Assembly (NCBI RefSeq): GCF_000471625.1
Contig: NZ_AUSW01000025.1
Coordinates: 62,001 to 126,000 of the forward strand
Direction of reading: 5' to 3'
Length of the DNA stretch: 64,000 nucleotides
Source of the DNA: Psychrobacter aquaticus CMS 56
GTDB lineage: Bacteria > Pseudomonadota > Gammaproteobacteria > Pseudomonadales > Moraxellaceae
Position numbers and translations under genes: made by a program. The notes under the pieces are model-generated. The model saw nothing but the letters and a program-made list of their open reading frames with translations, made no database searches and was not told the origin of the DNA. This document shows, piece after piece, positions 26,320 to 35,237 of this stretch (positions are counted from its first letter, which is position 1; each line of letters opens with the position of its first letter).

Positions 26320-28554
26320 TTAAGCATTGTCTGTACTGGGCTGGCGGCGGCGGCGCTTTGATGGTATAGGGCCTTTATTGTCATTCACCGTACTGGCTAT
26401 CACTGGACTATGGGTCACTTGATTACTTTCAACAGACCTTGCGTTGGTGGGGTTTTTAGCTTTGGCAGGCGCAGCAGCTTTCACGGTTGCCTCATGCTCA
26501 GCTGTATCTTTAGCCTTATTATCCACTTTTACAGTAGATCCAGTGATTGATTTTGGCGCTTTTTTCGAATACTTTGCAATCGTTTGATCGCTGTTGTCAA
26601 TTGCTTGAGTCTCTATACTGCTTGTATTGTCTACAGTGGTAGTGGGTTGACGGCGGCGACGCTTATGTGGAACCGGCTCGTTATTCATGCTCACTAGCGC
26701 AGGCGACCTTGCTACCGAACGAGTAGCGTGTGCGCTCGTTGTTGGTGACGTCTCAATCTCTGACTGACTGACTTTAGGTGGCTTGACACTATTTGAGCGA
26801 TTGCTTTTAACATCGGATTTTGGCGACTGATGCGGTGATTCTTTTTCAACTGCTGCTGGCTTTTTCTGCACAGGTGCTTCGATACGTCTATGATTTTCGG
26901 CATCTGACAGCTGCTTTTGTAATGGCGGCACGACGTTTTCGTGCTCTATGACAAATAACGGTGCAGGCTTAGCGTTATGGCGTTTGTTTGACGCTTGATT
27001 ACGGCTATTAGCAAGAGACAACTGCTGTAACTGGAGAAGCTCATTGCTGTCTTGTGTTACTTGCTGCGTATCGTTACCTTTACTTTTATTGCCATTAGAT
27101 TGTTGCTTAGCAGATGTAGCTTGATTAGCTGCACGGCGGCGGCGTGATGGGATATTTGATGAATCATTTACCATTGTCTGATTACTCACACCTTTTTCAG
27201 TCATACCATTGGTTTTGCTATGCTTAGTATTGTGTTGATTAGATACTGGCTCATCAGCGGGGGTAGACTCTGGGTTTTGACGATTGCGGCTGCGTCCACG
27301 TGACCCTTGTTTATAAGCACCGCGACGAATATTTTCGTCAAAATCATTAATAGCTCGCTGCTGCTCTTGCTCAGACAGCGTTTGATACGTCTGCCACCAG
27401 TCACCCATGTCATTGGTTGACTCTGACAAAGGGTGTTCAGCATCACCGCATTGTTCACGCAGTAATAAGAAATCAAACCCTGCACGAAAACGCGGATGCT
27501 CAGAGAGCTGGACAATTTGTTTGCTACGCGGCGCCGCAAGTTTCGGTTGTAGCACCCAAATATCACGGATAAATTGCTCAGCAAATTTGGGAATCGCTGT
27601 TTTGATACGCTGGCGGTCGATAACTTTGCTGGCGGCATGCATTTGCGCTTCAGCGAACGGCATGTTGCGTTTTTTGGCTTTTGCCAATTGGTGCAGATAA
27701 TTTTCCCACAATAGCGCGGCATAAAAAAACGCAGGATTGATACTTTTGCCTGCTGCAATACGCTTGTCCGTGTTGATCGCCACTTGATTCACTAAGGCAC
27801 TTGGTTCAGACGGCGGATAAATGACTAAACTATCAATTGCGCCAGACTCAAACAATAGCGGTAACAGTGGCACCAGATAGCCACCCGTGAACATTTTTTG
27901 CGTCTCGTCATAGAGACGATGCGGGGATATTTGCTCAAGTAATGCCCAATTACCATCATGAAATTGCTCGGACAACGCGTCATCAAATTCAAAACCCAAC
28001 TTGGCTTTAAAACGTAAAGCTCGTAACAATCGTACCGGATCTTCTTCTATACGAACTGGCGCATTACCCAAAAGGCGAATGATTTTATTATCAATGTCTT
28101 CAAGCGCACCGCAAAAATCATGAACCACGCCTTTTAGGGGCTGATAATAGAGGGCATTGATAGAAAAATCACGACGAGAAAAGTCTTGTTTGATGTCACC
28201 CCAGACGTTATCACGCAAGATCATACCGTCTTGATTGGTATTGGCATCACTGGTTGGCGGACCACGGAAAGTAGCAACTTCAATCAATTCTCGTCCTGAA
28301 TACACATGCGCCAACTGAAAGCGGCGACCGATAATACGGCAGCGCTTACCAAAGACATCTTTTATTTCATGCGGCTTGGCATCAGTGACAGCGTCAAAGT
28401 CTTTTGGACGCAGACCCAATAAGGTATCACGCACCCCGCCCCCAACGATATAGGCATCAAAGCCAGCTCGGGTCAATGTAGTAATCACTTCAGTAATGGA
28501 ATTGGGTAATTCAGATTTATTCAGTTCTAACTGCTTGGCGGCACGCTCGGCCAT
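26320..28554 (-). CDS. pcnB: Poly(A) polymerase I with long Arg-rich tail
   Basis: Adds 3' poly(A) tails that speed RNA decay. The nucleotidyltransferase core is clear: YIVGGGVRDTLLGLRPKDFDAVTDA (split here: GGGVRD, then KPKDFD-type), RRFQLAHV and RRDFSINAL, then the RNA-binding neck LLRALRFKAKLGF. E. coli PcnB is 465 residues; this one is 744. The excess is a low-complexity C-terminal tail rich in Ser, Asn, Gln, Lys and Arg, with three similar RRRR clusters. The frame opens earlier with a GTG, but GAGGAG lies 8 bases before the ATG at 28554, which decides the start. Confidence 0.93.
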   Translation of the reverse strand: MAERAAKQLELNKSELPNSITEVITTLTRAGFDAYIVGGGVRDTLLGLRPKDFDAVTDAKPHEIKDVFGKRCRIIGRRFQLAHVYSGRELIEVATFRGPPTSDANTNQDGMILRDNVWGDIKQDFSRRDFSINALYYQPLKGVVHDFCGALEDIDNKIIRLLGNAPVRIEEDPVRLLRALRFKAKLGFEFDDALSEQFHDGNWALLEQISPHRLYDETQKMFTGGYLVPLLPLLFESGAIDSLVIYPPSEPSALVNQVAINTDKRIAAGKSINPAFFYAALLWENYLHQLAKAKKRNMPFAEAQMHAASKVIDRQRIKTAIPKFAEQFIRDIWVLQPKLAAPRSKQIVQLSEHPRFRAGFDFLLLREQCGDAEHPLSESTNDMGDWWQTYQTLSEQEQQRAINDFDENIRRGAYKQGSRGRSRNRQNPESTPADEPVSNQHNTKHSKTNGMTEKGVSNQTMVNDSSNIPSRRRRAANQATSAKQQSNGNKSKGNDTQQVTQDSNELLQLQQLSLANSRNQASNKRHNAKPAPLFVIEHENVVPPLQKQLSDAENHRRIEAPVQKKPAAVEKESPHQSPKSDVKSNRSNSVKPPKVSQSEIETSPTTSAHATRSVARSPALVSMNNEPVPHKRRRRQPTTTVDNTSSIETQAIDNSDQTIAKYSKKAPKSITGSTVKVDNKAKDTAEHEATVKAAAPAKAKNPTNARSVESNQVTHSPVIASTVNDNKGPIPSKRRRRQPSTDNA

Positions 28555-28717
28555 GCATCTACTCCTCGCCGGTATTCTTTGACCACCTCTGACGAACACA
28601 GCGTTTATCAGGCGGATGTACCTGCTAGTTTAACAAATTTTGGGCGTGCTGGGTGTGTTATGACACTTACTTACATGCTATTTTATCAATACTGGCGTTA
28701 ATTAATGCAAAATACAG

Positions 28718-29095
28718 TTATCGATCCTGCACGCTCAAACGTCCTTGATTGTTCTCAATGGTTTTTACACCGATACCTTTGACCCTTGCCAACTCATTAA
28801 CCGTTTTAAAATCGCCAAACATCTCACGGTACAAAATGATTGCTTGCGCCTTACTGCTGCCAATACCATGCAATGACACAAGCTCGCCTTCACTGGCACG
28901 ATTGATATTAATCATTTTTTGATCACGGGCTTGTGTGGCTGATTTTTCTTGTGCTAATAAATACTCATAGGCGCGTTGCGGGTTGTCAAAACATGGGGCT
29001 GCATTAGCGTTATTGAGCACAGCAATAACCAATACTAGGCAGCAAACGGCGTTCGTTATTAAGCCAGCAAACGAGAATTTATTGTGAACGTTCAT
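28718..29095 (-). CDS. Exported ComEA-like helix-hairpin-helix protein
   Basis: About 125 residues. A hydrophobic signal region (LITNAVCCLVLVIAVL, cleavage after NANA) precedes a double HhH domain: ININRASEGELVSLHGIGSS and FKTVNELARVKGIG. This matches the short ComEA relatives that bind DNA in the periplasm and, in competent species, help uptake. No other competence gene is near. The ATG at 29095 overlaps the end of mazG by 17 bases; an upstream ATG at 29122 would extend further into mazG and give a worse signal peptide. Confidence 0.85.
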   Translation of the reverse strand: MNVHNKFSFAGLITNAVCCLVLVIAVLNNANAAPCFDNPQRAYEYLLAQEKSATQARDQKMININRASEGELVSLHGIGSSKAQAIILYREMFGDFKTVNELARVKGIGVKTIENNQGRLSVQDR

Positions 29096-29945
29096 GTCGT
29101 TTAGCCGCTTCCCACAGTGCATCCATCTCTGTTATGTCGCTATCTTCTAGGCGCTTGCCGACCTCAGCTAACTGCGCTTCAATGTAACCAAAACGTGATT
29201 TAAACTTATGCACACACGTCAGTGTGGCGGTTTCAGCATCGAGGTTCAATTTACGGGCAACGTTGACCAATGCAAACATACAATCACCAAGCTCTTTTTC
29301 TATTTCTCGAATATTGGCCTTGATGTCCGCTTTGGATGTATCTGCCAGCTCAGCTTTTAGCTCAGCAATCTCTTCATCGAGCTTATCAAAGGCACCGCTG
29401 ATGCCCTCCCAATCAAACCCAAGTTTTGATGCTTGTTTCTGTACATCTTGTGCTTGCATAAGCGCACTGCCCGCTTTGATACTGTCCAAACGACGCGTTG
29501 GTTTACCACGTGCCTCGCGAGCTTGCCGTTCTTCCGCTTTAATTTCATCCCAGCGCTCTTTTACCGCTACGTCATCTTTGAGGGTTTCTGCTTCAAATAC
29601 ATGGGGATGACGACGCACCAGTTTTTCTTGCAAGGTAGTAATGACATCATTGATATCGAAACGACCTTGTTCCGCATACATCTGACAATGAAAAACCACT
29701 TGCAGCAGCACATCACCAAGCTCGCCTTTTATATCCTCGTCATCATCATTTTGCACAGCCTCGCCCAATTCATAAGCTTCTTCAATGGCATACGGAATTA
29801 AGCTGTGATTGGTTTGTTTTTTATCCCATGGACAATCAGCCCGTAGACGTGCCATGAGTGCCAAAAGATCCTCAAGTTGACCACTTGCGTCCGGCAACCC
29901 TTGCACAGGTTCAGGGGTTTTTATTTCAGTGTCTAACGTACTCAT
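29079..29945 (-). CDS. mazG: Nucleoside triphosphate pyrophosphohydrolase MazG
   Basis: Two-domain all-alpha NTP pyrophosphatase, about 288 residues. Domain 1 contains CPWDKKQTNHSL, then IEEAYELGEAV and the ExxD motif GELGDVLLQVVFHCQ; domain 2 contains FDKLDEEIAELKAEL and EKELGDCMFALVNVARKL. It hydrolyses NTPs to NMPs, house-cleaning or ppGpp-linked in other species. I take the ATG at 29945 (AAGAG upstream) over one at 29975 that lacks a ribosome site. It overlaps the following HhH gene, so the two are translationally linked. Confidence 0.95.
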   Translation of the reverse strand: MSTLDTEIKTPEPVQGLPDASGQLEDLLALMARLRADCPWDKKQTNHSLIPYAIEEAYELGEAVQNDDDEDIKGELGDVLLQVVFHCQMYAEQGRFDINDVITTLQEKLVRRHPHVFEAETLKDDVAVKERWDEIKAEERQAREARGKPTRRLDSIKAGSALMQAQDVQKQASKLGFDWEGISGAFDKLDEEIAELKAELADTSKADIKANIREIEKELGDCMFALVNVARKLNLDAETATLTCVHKFKSRFGYIEAQLAEVGKRLEDSDITEMDALWEAAKRHERSQ

Positions 29946-29998
29946 AGAAGATGCTCTTATCGTTTTGTTTATCATTTGATTTAGCGTTTAAAAATGAA

Positions 29999-30280
29999 TA
30001 GGGCGTGTTTGATATTCACAAATAGGCACTGCTGATTGCTGAAACGGTTCCAGACAAGGCGCAAGTCGATGATAATGTTAATACCTTAGCGAGACTTGCA
30101 ACACAGTATGGGGCAGTTTTAGCATCAGCCCCGATAATAAAAGCTGCGGACAGGACTCTTTTTTGCCGCTTTATTGATAAAAACAGACGTATAGAATAAC
30201 TATACTTACTATTTTTACCTTCGAATCGCCTAAAAAATAGTCGTTGTCAGTGCCATGGTTGAATCATCAAACACGCCCTA
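29999..30280. mobile_element. 282-bp element of family B (long MITE-like)
   Basis: Terminal inverted repeats TAGGGCGTGTTTGAT (left) and ATCAAACACGCCCTA (right) are perfect over 15 bp, with further partial pairing inside. The interior has no ORF worth calling. The termini differ from the 70-bp copies only at positions 11-12 of the end. It lies between mazG and the phosphomannomutase gene. TA at the outer edge may be the target duplication or part of the repeat. Confidence 0.85.
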
Positions 30281-30441
30281 ATAACTCAGCACAGATTTAT
30301 GCTGTAACTATCTACATCTGCTTTACCTGCATTGGCTTTATTCATTGAATAGTTAGTGTATCATTGAACACAGTTTGGCGTATCATCGCACTATTTACTT
30401 TTTTATTTTATCACTGCTCACGCGCAAGGAACTTTATTATT

Positions 30442-31932
30442 ATGTCCACTTCTGCGACCAACGGCTATCAGCCAGCCACTGAGTTTGATCCTATTGTGAT
30501 CGATTCTTTTAAAGCTTACGATATTCGCGGCGAGCTTGGGGTCAATCTTGATGAACACATTGCTTACCGCATCGGGCGCGCCTTTGCCCAGATTTTATTT
30601 CAGCGTTATCAGGCAGCAGTTGCGAATCAAGCCAGCGATGATATGGTAAATCTGCAGCCTGCTATCGTTATCGGCAGTGATATCCGTCATTCAAGTGAGC
30701 CATTAAAACAAGCAGCTATCAAAGGTATGATAGACGCTGGCGTTGATGTGATTGATTTGGGCATGACTGGGACAGAAGAGGTATATTTTGCCACCAGTCA
30801 TTATCACGCATTAGGCGGTATCGAAGTGACCGCCAGTCATAACCCGATTAATTATAATGGCTTGAAACTGGTCAAGGAACACTCAAAACCAATTAGTGCC
30901 GATGATGGTTTGGCAGAAATTCAAGCGCTGGCGGAGTCTGGACAATTCACCAAAGATAACCAATCAGGGAAGTTGCAATTACTGACGGACAAAGGTGCTT
31001 ATATTGAGCATGTGATGACTTTTATCGACACCGATAAACTCAAACCGCTCAAATTGGTGATTAACTCAGGCAATGGCAGCGCAGGCCCTGTGGTTGATTT
31101 ATTAATTGACAAACTGATACAAGCCGGTGCTCCACTTGAGATAGTAACATTGCATCACACTCCTGATGGCAATTTCCCCAATGGCATACCCAATCCCATG
31201 ATTGAAGCCAACAGAATCGCCACTCAGCAAGCCGTACTAGCACACAAAGCCGATCTTGGTATTGCGTTTGATGGCGATTTTGACCGTTGTTTTTTGTTTG
31301 ATGAAAACGGTGAGTTTATTGATGGCAGCTATATCGTGGGTATGCTCGCGCAGGCGTTTTTGAACAAGTATCCAAACGAGGCCATCGTCTATGATCCGCG
31401 TGTGATATATAACACTGAAGCGGTGATAAAAAATCATAATGGCAAGGCAGTGATTAGCAAGTCTGGCCATTCGTTTATCAAGCAAGTCATGCGTGAGTCA
31501 GGCGCAGTTTATGGCGGTGAGATGTCAGCTCATCATTACTTTCGGGGTTTTTTCTATTGCGATAGCGGCATGATTCCGTGGCTGTTGACCATTGAGCTAT
31601 TGGCCATCACTGGCAAAACGCTATCCGAATTGGTCACGGGTTATATTCACGCTTATCCCAGCTCAGGCGAGCGAAATTTTCATCTCACCACTCAAGATGC
31701 ACCGACCATCATTCGCGCCATTGAAGAGAAGTTCAGCGTTCAGAAACCAACCAAATCGACGCTAGATGGCTTAAGTCTCAACTTTGGTGCGTGGCGCTTT
31801 AACTTACGGGCTTCCAATACGGAACCGCTCATCAGATTGAACATTGAAAGTCGCGGTGATGAACCGTTATTGGCAACCAAAATCCAAGAAATTCAGCAGT
31901 GGCTAGCATTACAAGGTGCTGTACCAGCTTAG
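30442..31932 (+). CDS. algC: Phosphomannomutase/phosphoglucomutase (AlgC type)
   Basis: Interconverts hexose-6- and hexose-1-phosphates for polysaccharide and LPS precursors. The 496-residue protein has all four site motifs: TASHNPINYNGLKL (phosphoserine loop), DGDFDRCFLFD (metal), GGEMSAHHYFR (sugar specificity) and RASNTEPLIRLN (phosphate). The ATG at 30442 follows AAGGA; the longer frame from 30364 would start with TTG and an unrelated hydrophobic stretch. It faces the ugd-like/pgi/galU genes, like the pgm at the end of Acinetobacter capsule loci. Symbol by family; manB/pgm would also be used. Confidence 0.92.
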   Translation: MSTSATNGYQPATEFDPIVIDSFKAYDIRGELGVNLDEHIAYRIGRAFAQILFQRYQAAVANQASDDMVNLQPAIVIGSDIRHSSEPLKQAAIKGMIDAGVDVIDLGMTGTEEVYFATSHYHALGGIEVTASHNPINYNGLKLVKEHSKPISADDGLAEIQALAESGQFTKDNQSGKLQLLTDKGAYIEHVMTFIDTDKLKPLKLVINSGNGSAGPVVDLLIDKLIQAGAPLEIVTLHHTPDGNFPNGIPNPMIEANRIATQQAVLAHKADLGIAFDGDFDRCFLFDENGEFIDGSYIVGMLAQAFLNKYPNEAIVYDPRVIYNTEAVIKNHNGKAVISKSGHSFIKQVMRESGAVYGGEMSAHHYFRGFFYCDSGMIPWLLTIELLAITGKTLSELVTGYIHAYPSSGERNFHLTTQDAPTIIRAIEEKFSVQKPTKSTLDGLSLNFGAWRFNLRASNTEPLIRLNIESRGDEPLLATKIQEIQQWLALQGAVPA

Positions 31933-31935
31933 GAT

Positions 31936-32084
31936 TATATAATCAGTTCAGTATCAAAACGAGTCAGCGGCACTGGAATAAATTTTTTGCAACATCGAGC
32001 TGCGAAGGCACAGCAAGCAAGAAAATTTACTCCAGTTTAGCGTTAAAATATAATGGTTCTGTTTTATTTAAAATCGACTATATA
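31936..32084 (-). repeat. Copy of dispersed repeat family A (reverse orientation)
   Basis: On minus it reads TATATAGTCGATTTTAAATA, then the core TTGCTTGCTGTGCCTTCGCA, and ends GCTGACTCGTTTTGATACTG. Stem arms CTGGAGTAAATTTT and AAAATTTATTCCAG pair. It lies between the two converging genes and could double as a transcript end. Confidence 0.8.
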
Positions 32085-32099
32085 AGGCGTGTTGAACAG

Positions 32100-33524
32100 T
32101 TATTTAGACCGACCGATCCCTATATAATCACCCACCAAGCGCTCGATTTGCGGCCGTGTCAATGTATTTTGCGCATCAAACATTGGCATTGCTTGCTCAT
32201 TGATCTTAGTAATATCTAGCTGATCTCTTGGCGACCAACTTATAATAAAAATTGCTTGGGCTTCATTAAGCTGCTGATAAGGACTATTAATCAGTTCAAA
32301 CAGTGGCTGCGACTTATACAGCATGGCCAGTTCAGTCTGTGCTTTATCACTATACACCAGAGTACGAATGTCATAAGACCATAGTAGCGCCAATAATGGA
32401 TGAATGGCTGAGCCAGCGGTACGTCCAGATCCCGCTTTATAACTTCCGCCCCAAATCATGACCGTTTTATGGTCAATAAAGCCATCAAAATACTGCCAGA
32501 ATTTACGAAATATCAGCTCTTTTTGGTCTTCATTGATATGCATGATAGCTTGCAATAGCGGCATATCCAAACTGTGCGTTTGGCTCGATTGCTGCAACTT
32601 GGTCAATTCAGTTGGTAAAGTATCACCGCCAAACCCCCATCCAGCTTGCAGGTAACTACTGCCAACCCGCTCGTCTAATCCCATAATACGGCTCACTTGG
32701 CTGATATCAACTTGTTGACTATCCGCCAAGCGTGACATCTCATTCATGAAGCTCACGCGCGTCGCGAGCATAGCCATGATACTACTGCGAGCAAATTCTA
32801 TCGTTGCGATATCAGCATAATGAGTGGCATGCGCTTGCTGCATTAGAGGATTCAGTATCTCTAGATGTTGGCTACTGTGCGGCGTTTTTTCACCGAGTAA
32901 CCACAATGAAGGATTCAACATCGAGCTATAAGCATCACCATCTTTTAGGAATACAAAGGGTACATAATACACCCAAGCACGCTGTAAACGCTGCGCCAAT
33001 GCTGAAACATATCCCAATTGCTCAATATCGCTCATAATTAGCGGTAGTGCTTGCTGATGACTGTGATTAAACGCCGTAATCCAGCTGTCCTCAAACCAGA
33101 CGGACTTGATACTGTTTAAAAACAACCAATAAAGCGCCACTGTTTTTTGGTCATCGATATTATAGCTATAACTGATATCACGGTTAATATCATGACTGGC
33201 ATCATGATTCATTGTTTCATAGCGGCGTATGAGCTTGTCGGCACTGTCTGGCAAATCGTGACTCACAATAAGCTGCTGCTGCTCATACATTTGCCATAGT
33301 GCTTGCAAGTGATGCTCAAAACCATATTGCTGTATGTGCTGTGCCAATGCCTGCCTAGCTGCATACAAGTGGACACGCTGGCCCAAGCTAGCCAGCACCA
33401 CAGCACTGGTAATAGCTTCAATACTATGACCGACAAGCACACAAATAGAAGCATTGCTAAGCTGATTCAGCGCGGAATTATTTTTATATTCTGAGGTAGG
33501 TTTGTAACTTGCATCGGTGCTCAT
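32100..33524 (-). CDS. UDP-glucose 6-dehydrogenase-like protein lacking catalytic residues
   Basis: A 474-residue protein resembling UGD: the central region LATRVSFMNEMSRLAD, GFGG followed by a Pro, and a C-terminal Rossmann-like domain (MIWGGSYKAGSG) are recognisable. However, the catalytic loop GFGGxCxPKD reads GFGGDTLPTE (residues 297-306): Cys is Thr and Asp is Glu. The conserved Lys and Asn before LATR are Arg246 and Met250, and the N-terminal GxGxxG loop is VGHSIEAIT. It is therefore unlikely to oxidise UDP-glucose. The frame is intact over the full length, which argues for a retained non-catalytic role. The start at 33524 has AAAAGG ahead. It follows pgi and galU, where ugd sits in Acinetobacter capsule loci. 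Confidence 0.75.
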   Translation of the reverse strand: MSTDASYKPTSEYKNNSALNQLSNASICVLVGHSIEAITSAVVLASLGQRVHLYAARQALAQHIQQYGFEHHLQALWQMYEQQQLIVSHDLPDSADKLIRRYETMNHDASHDINRDISYSYNIDDQKTVALYWLFLNSIKSVWFEDSWITAFNHSHQQALPLIMSDIEQLGYVSALAQRLQRAWVYYVPFVFLKDGDAYSSMLNPSLWLLGEKTPHSSQHLEILNPLMQQAHATHYADIATIEFARSSIMAMLATRVSFMNEMSRLADSQQVDISQVSRIMGLDERVGSSYLQAGWGFGGDTLPTELTKLQQSSQTHSLDMPLLQAIMHINEDQKELIFRKFWQYFDGFIDHKTVMIWGGSYKAGSGRTAGSAIHPLLALLWSYDIRTLVYSDKAQTELAMLYKSQPLFELINSPYQQLNEAQAIFIISWSPRDQLDITKINEQAMPMFDAQNTLTRPQIERLVGDYIGIGRSK

Positions 33525-33563
33525 GGATTCGCCTTTTAACATTATTAACCGATCAGCCGCCTC

Positions 33564-35234
33564 TTAAGACAGCTGTTTAATGTGCTGTAGCAACTGTTCA
33601 GTAGAGGTATCAAATTGACCACTATTCTCGTGCTGCATGGCATGATGTACAGATTCTGCCATCTGCTTGCCCATTTCAACGCCCCATTGGTCAAACGGAT
33701 TGATGTCCCAAATGCTGGCCATCACATAGACTTTATGCTCGTAGAGCGCAATCAGCGCTCCCAAACTGTGAGGAGTAAGTTCATCGATTAGTACGGTGGT
33801 TGACGGCTGATTGCCACGATAGTACTTGTATTTGTCCGCATCAGCATCCACTTTGGCCCCAGCTATTTTTGCAATCGCTGTATTACCAAAAGCCAATACA
33901 CGACTTTGCGCCAAACAGTTGGCCAAAGACAGCTCATGCTGCTGCTGTAATGGCGCGTTTTTTACATTATCACTGTAACGACGTACACAAGCAATAAAGT
34001 CGCAAGATACTTGCTGCGTGCCTTGGTGCAGTAATTGATAAAATGCATGCTGAGCGTTTGAACCAATTTCACCCCATAAAATTGGACAAGTGTCGTAGTC
34101 AATGTCATCGCCATGCTGGGTAACCGACTTACCGTTACTCTCCATCTCCAGCTGTGTTAAGTAGCTCGGCAGATAACTTAAACGACCATCGTAAGGCAAC
34201 ACTGTGTGCGCATTCACCTGTAAAAAGGTACTGTTCCAAACGGCAATTAGCCCCAACAACACCGGTAAATTGTCTGCAAAATCAGCCTCAGAAAAATGCT
34301 CATCCATACTGTGAGCACCGCTCAATAGCGCCTTGAACTTGGGCATACCAATTCGGATGGCTATCGCCAGCCCAATCGCTGACCATAATGAGAAGCGGCC
34401 ACCGACCCACTCCCAAAGCTGCAACTGATGCTCAGAATGAATACCCCACGCGCTCATTTTCTCACTATTGGCTGAAATACCGATAAAGTGCCGACGCAAT
34501 ACACTATCTTCAGTACCCGCCCGCAGTTTGGCCGTGGCAAGTAGCCACGATAATGCCGTCTTAGCATTAGATAAAGTATCAACTGTGCCAAAAGATTTGG
34601 ACGAGATAATAAATAAAGTTGTTTCAGGATTTAGATGTTTGAGTAAATTATCGAGCTGAGTACCATCCATGTTAGAGACAAAGTGTACTGCAATCTCGGT
34701 ATCTGCCCATTCATCCAGCGCAGTCGTCGCCATCAGTGGCCCAAGATCAGATCCGCCTACTCCAATATTCACCACATCAGTAATGGCTTTTCCTGAAAAT
34801 CCGCGCCATGTACCATGACGTACTCGCTCGGACAATCTGGCCACTTGCACCAGACTATGATGAACATCAGCCACCACATTTTGGCCATCAACGTTTAACC
34901 TTGCTGTTTCCGGTAAACGCAGCGCCGTATGTAGTGCGGCACGCTGTTCACTGGTATTAACCATAGCACCTTGCATGAGCGCATCAATTCGTCTCGATAT
35001 CTCACAGCTCTCTGCTAGCTGCAATAGATTTGCCAACACTTCCTCATCAAGACACTGCTTACTGTAGTCCATATACAGCGCCCCAGCTTTCGTGCTAAAG
35101 CGTGCCGCGCGGCTGTCATCGTGCGCAAACAAATCTGCCAGTGACCATGGCTGCGTCGCAAGCGTTTGCAATTGCTGCCAATATTTAGAATTACGAGCAC
35201 TGTCAAATGCTGTTTTGTCTTTGATCGCGTCCAT
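33564..35234 (-). CDS. pgi: Glucose-6-phosphate isomerase
   Basis: Interconverts glucose-6- and fructose-6-phosphate. The 556-residue protein carries GVGGSDLGPLMATTAL (near residue 165), ISSKSFGTVDTLSNA, the signature block QLEMESNGKSV, the catalytic GEIGSNAQHAFYQLLHQGTQ and the C-terminal lysine in the DQWGVEMGK helix. It starts 3 bases after the galU stop codon, so the two are co-translated. It is followed by the ugd-like gene after a 39-base gap. Confidence 0.96.
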   Translation of the reverse strand: MDAIKDKTAFDSARNSKYWQQLQTLATQPWSLADLFAHDDSRAARFSTKAGALYMDYSKQCLDEEVLANLLQLAESCEISRRIDALMQGAMVNTSEQRAALHTALRLPETARLNVDGQNVVADVHHSLVQVARLSERVRHGTWRGFSGKAITDVVNIGVGGSDLGPLMATTALDEWADTEIAVHFVSNMDGTQLDNLLKHLNPETTLFIISSKSFGTVDTLSNAKTALSWLLATAKLRAGTEDSVLRRHFIGISANSEKMSAWGIHSEHQLQLWEWVGGRFSLWSAIGLAIAIRIGMPKFKALLSGAHSMDEHFSEADFADNLPVLLGLIAVWNSTFLQVNAHTVLPYDGRLSYLPSYLTQLEMESNGKSVTQHGDDIDYDTCPILWGEIGSNAQHAFYQLLHQGTQQVSCDFIACVRRYSDNVKNAPLQQQHELSLANCLAQSRVLAFGNTAIAKIAGAKVDADADKYKYYRGNQPSTTVLIDELTPHSLGALIALYEHKVYVMASIWDINPFDQWGVEMGKQMAESVHHAMQHENSGQFDTSTEQLLQHIKQLS

Positions 35235-35237
35235 CAG

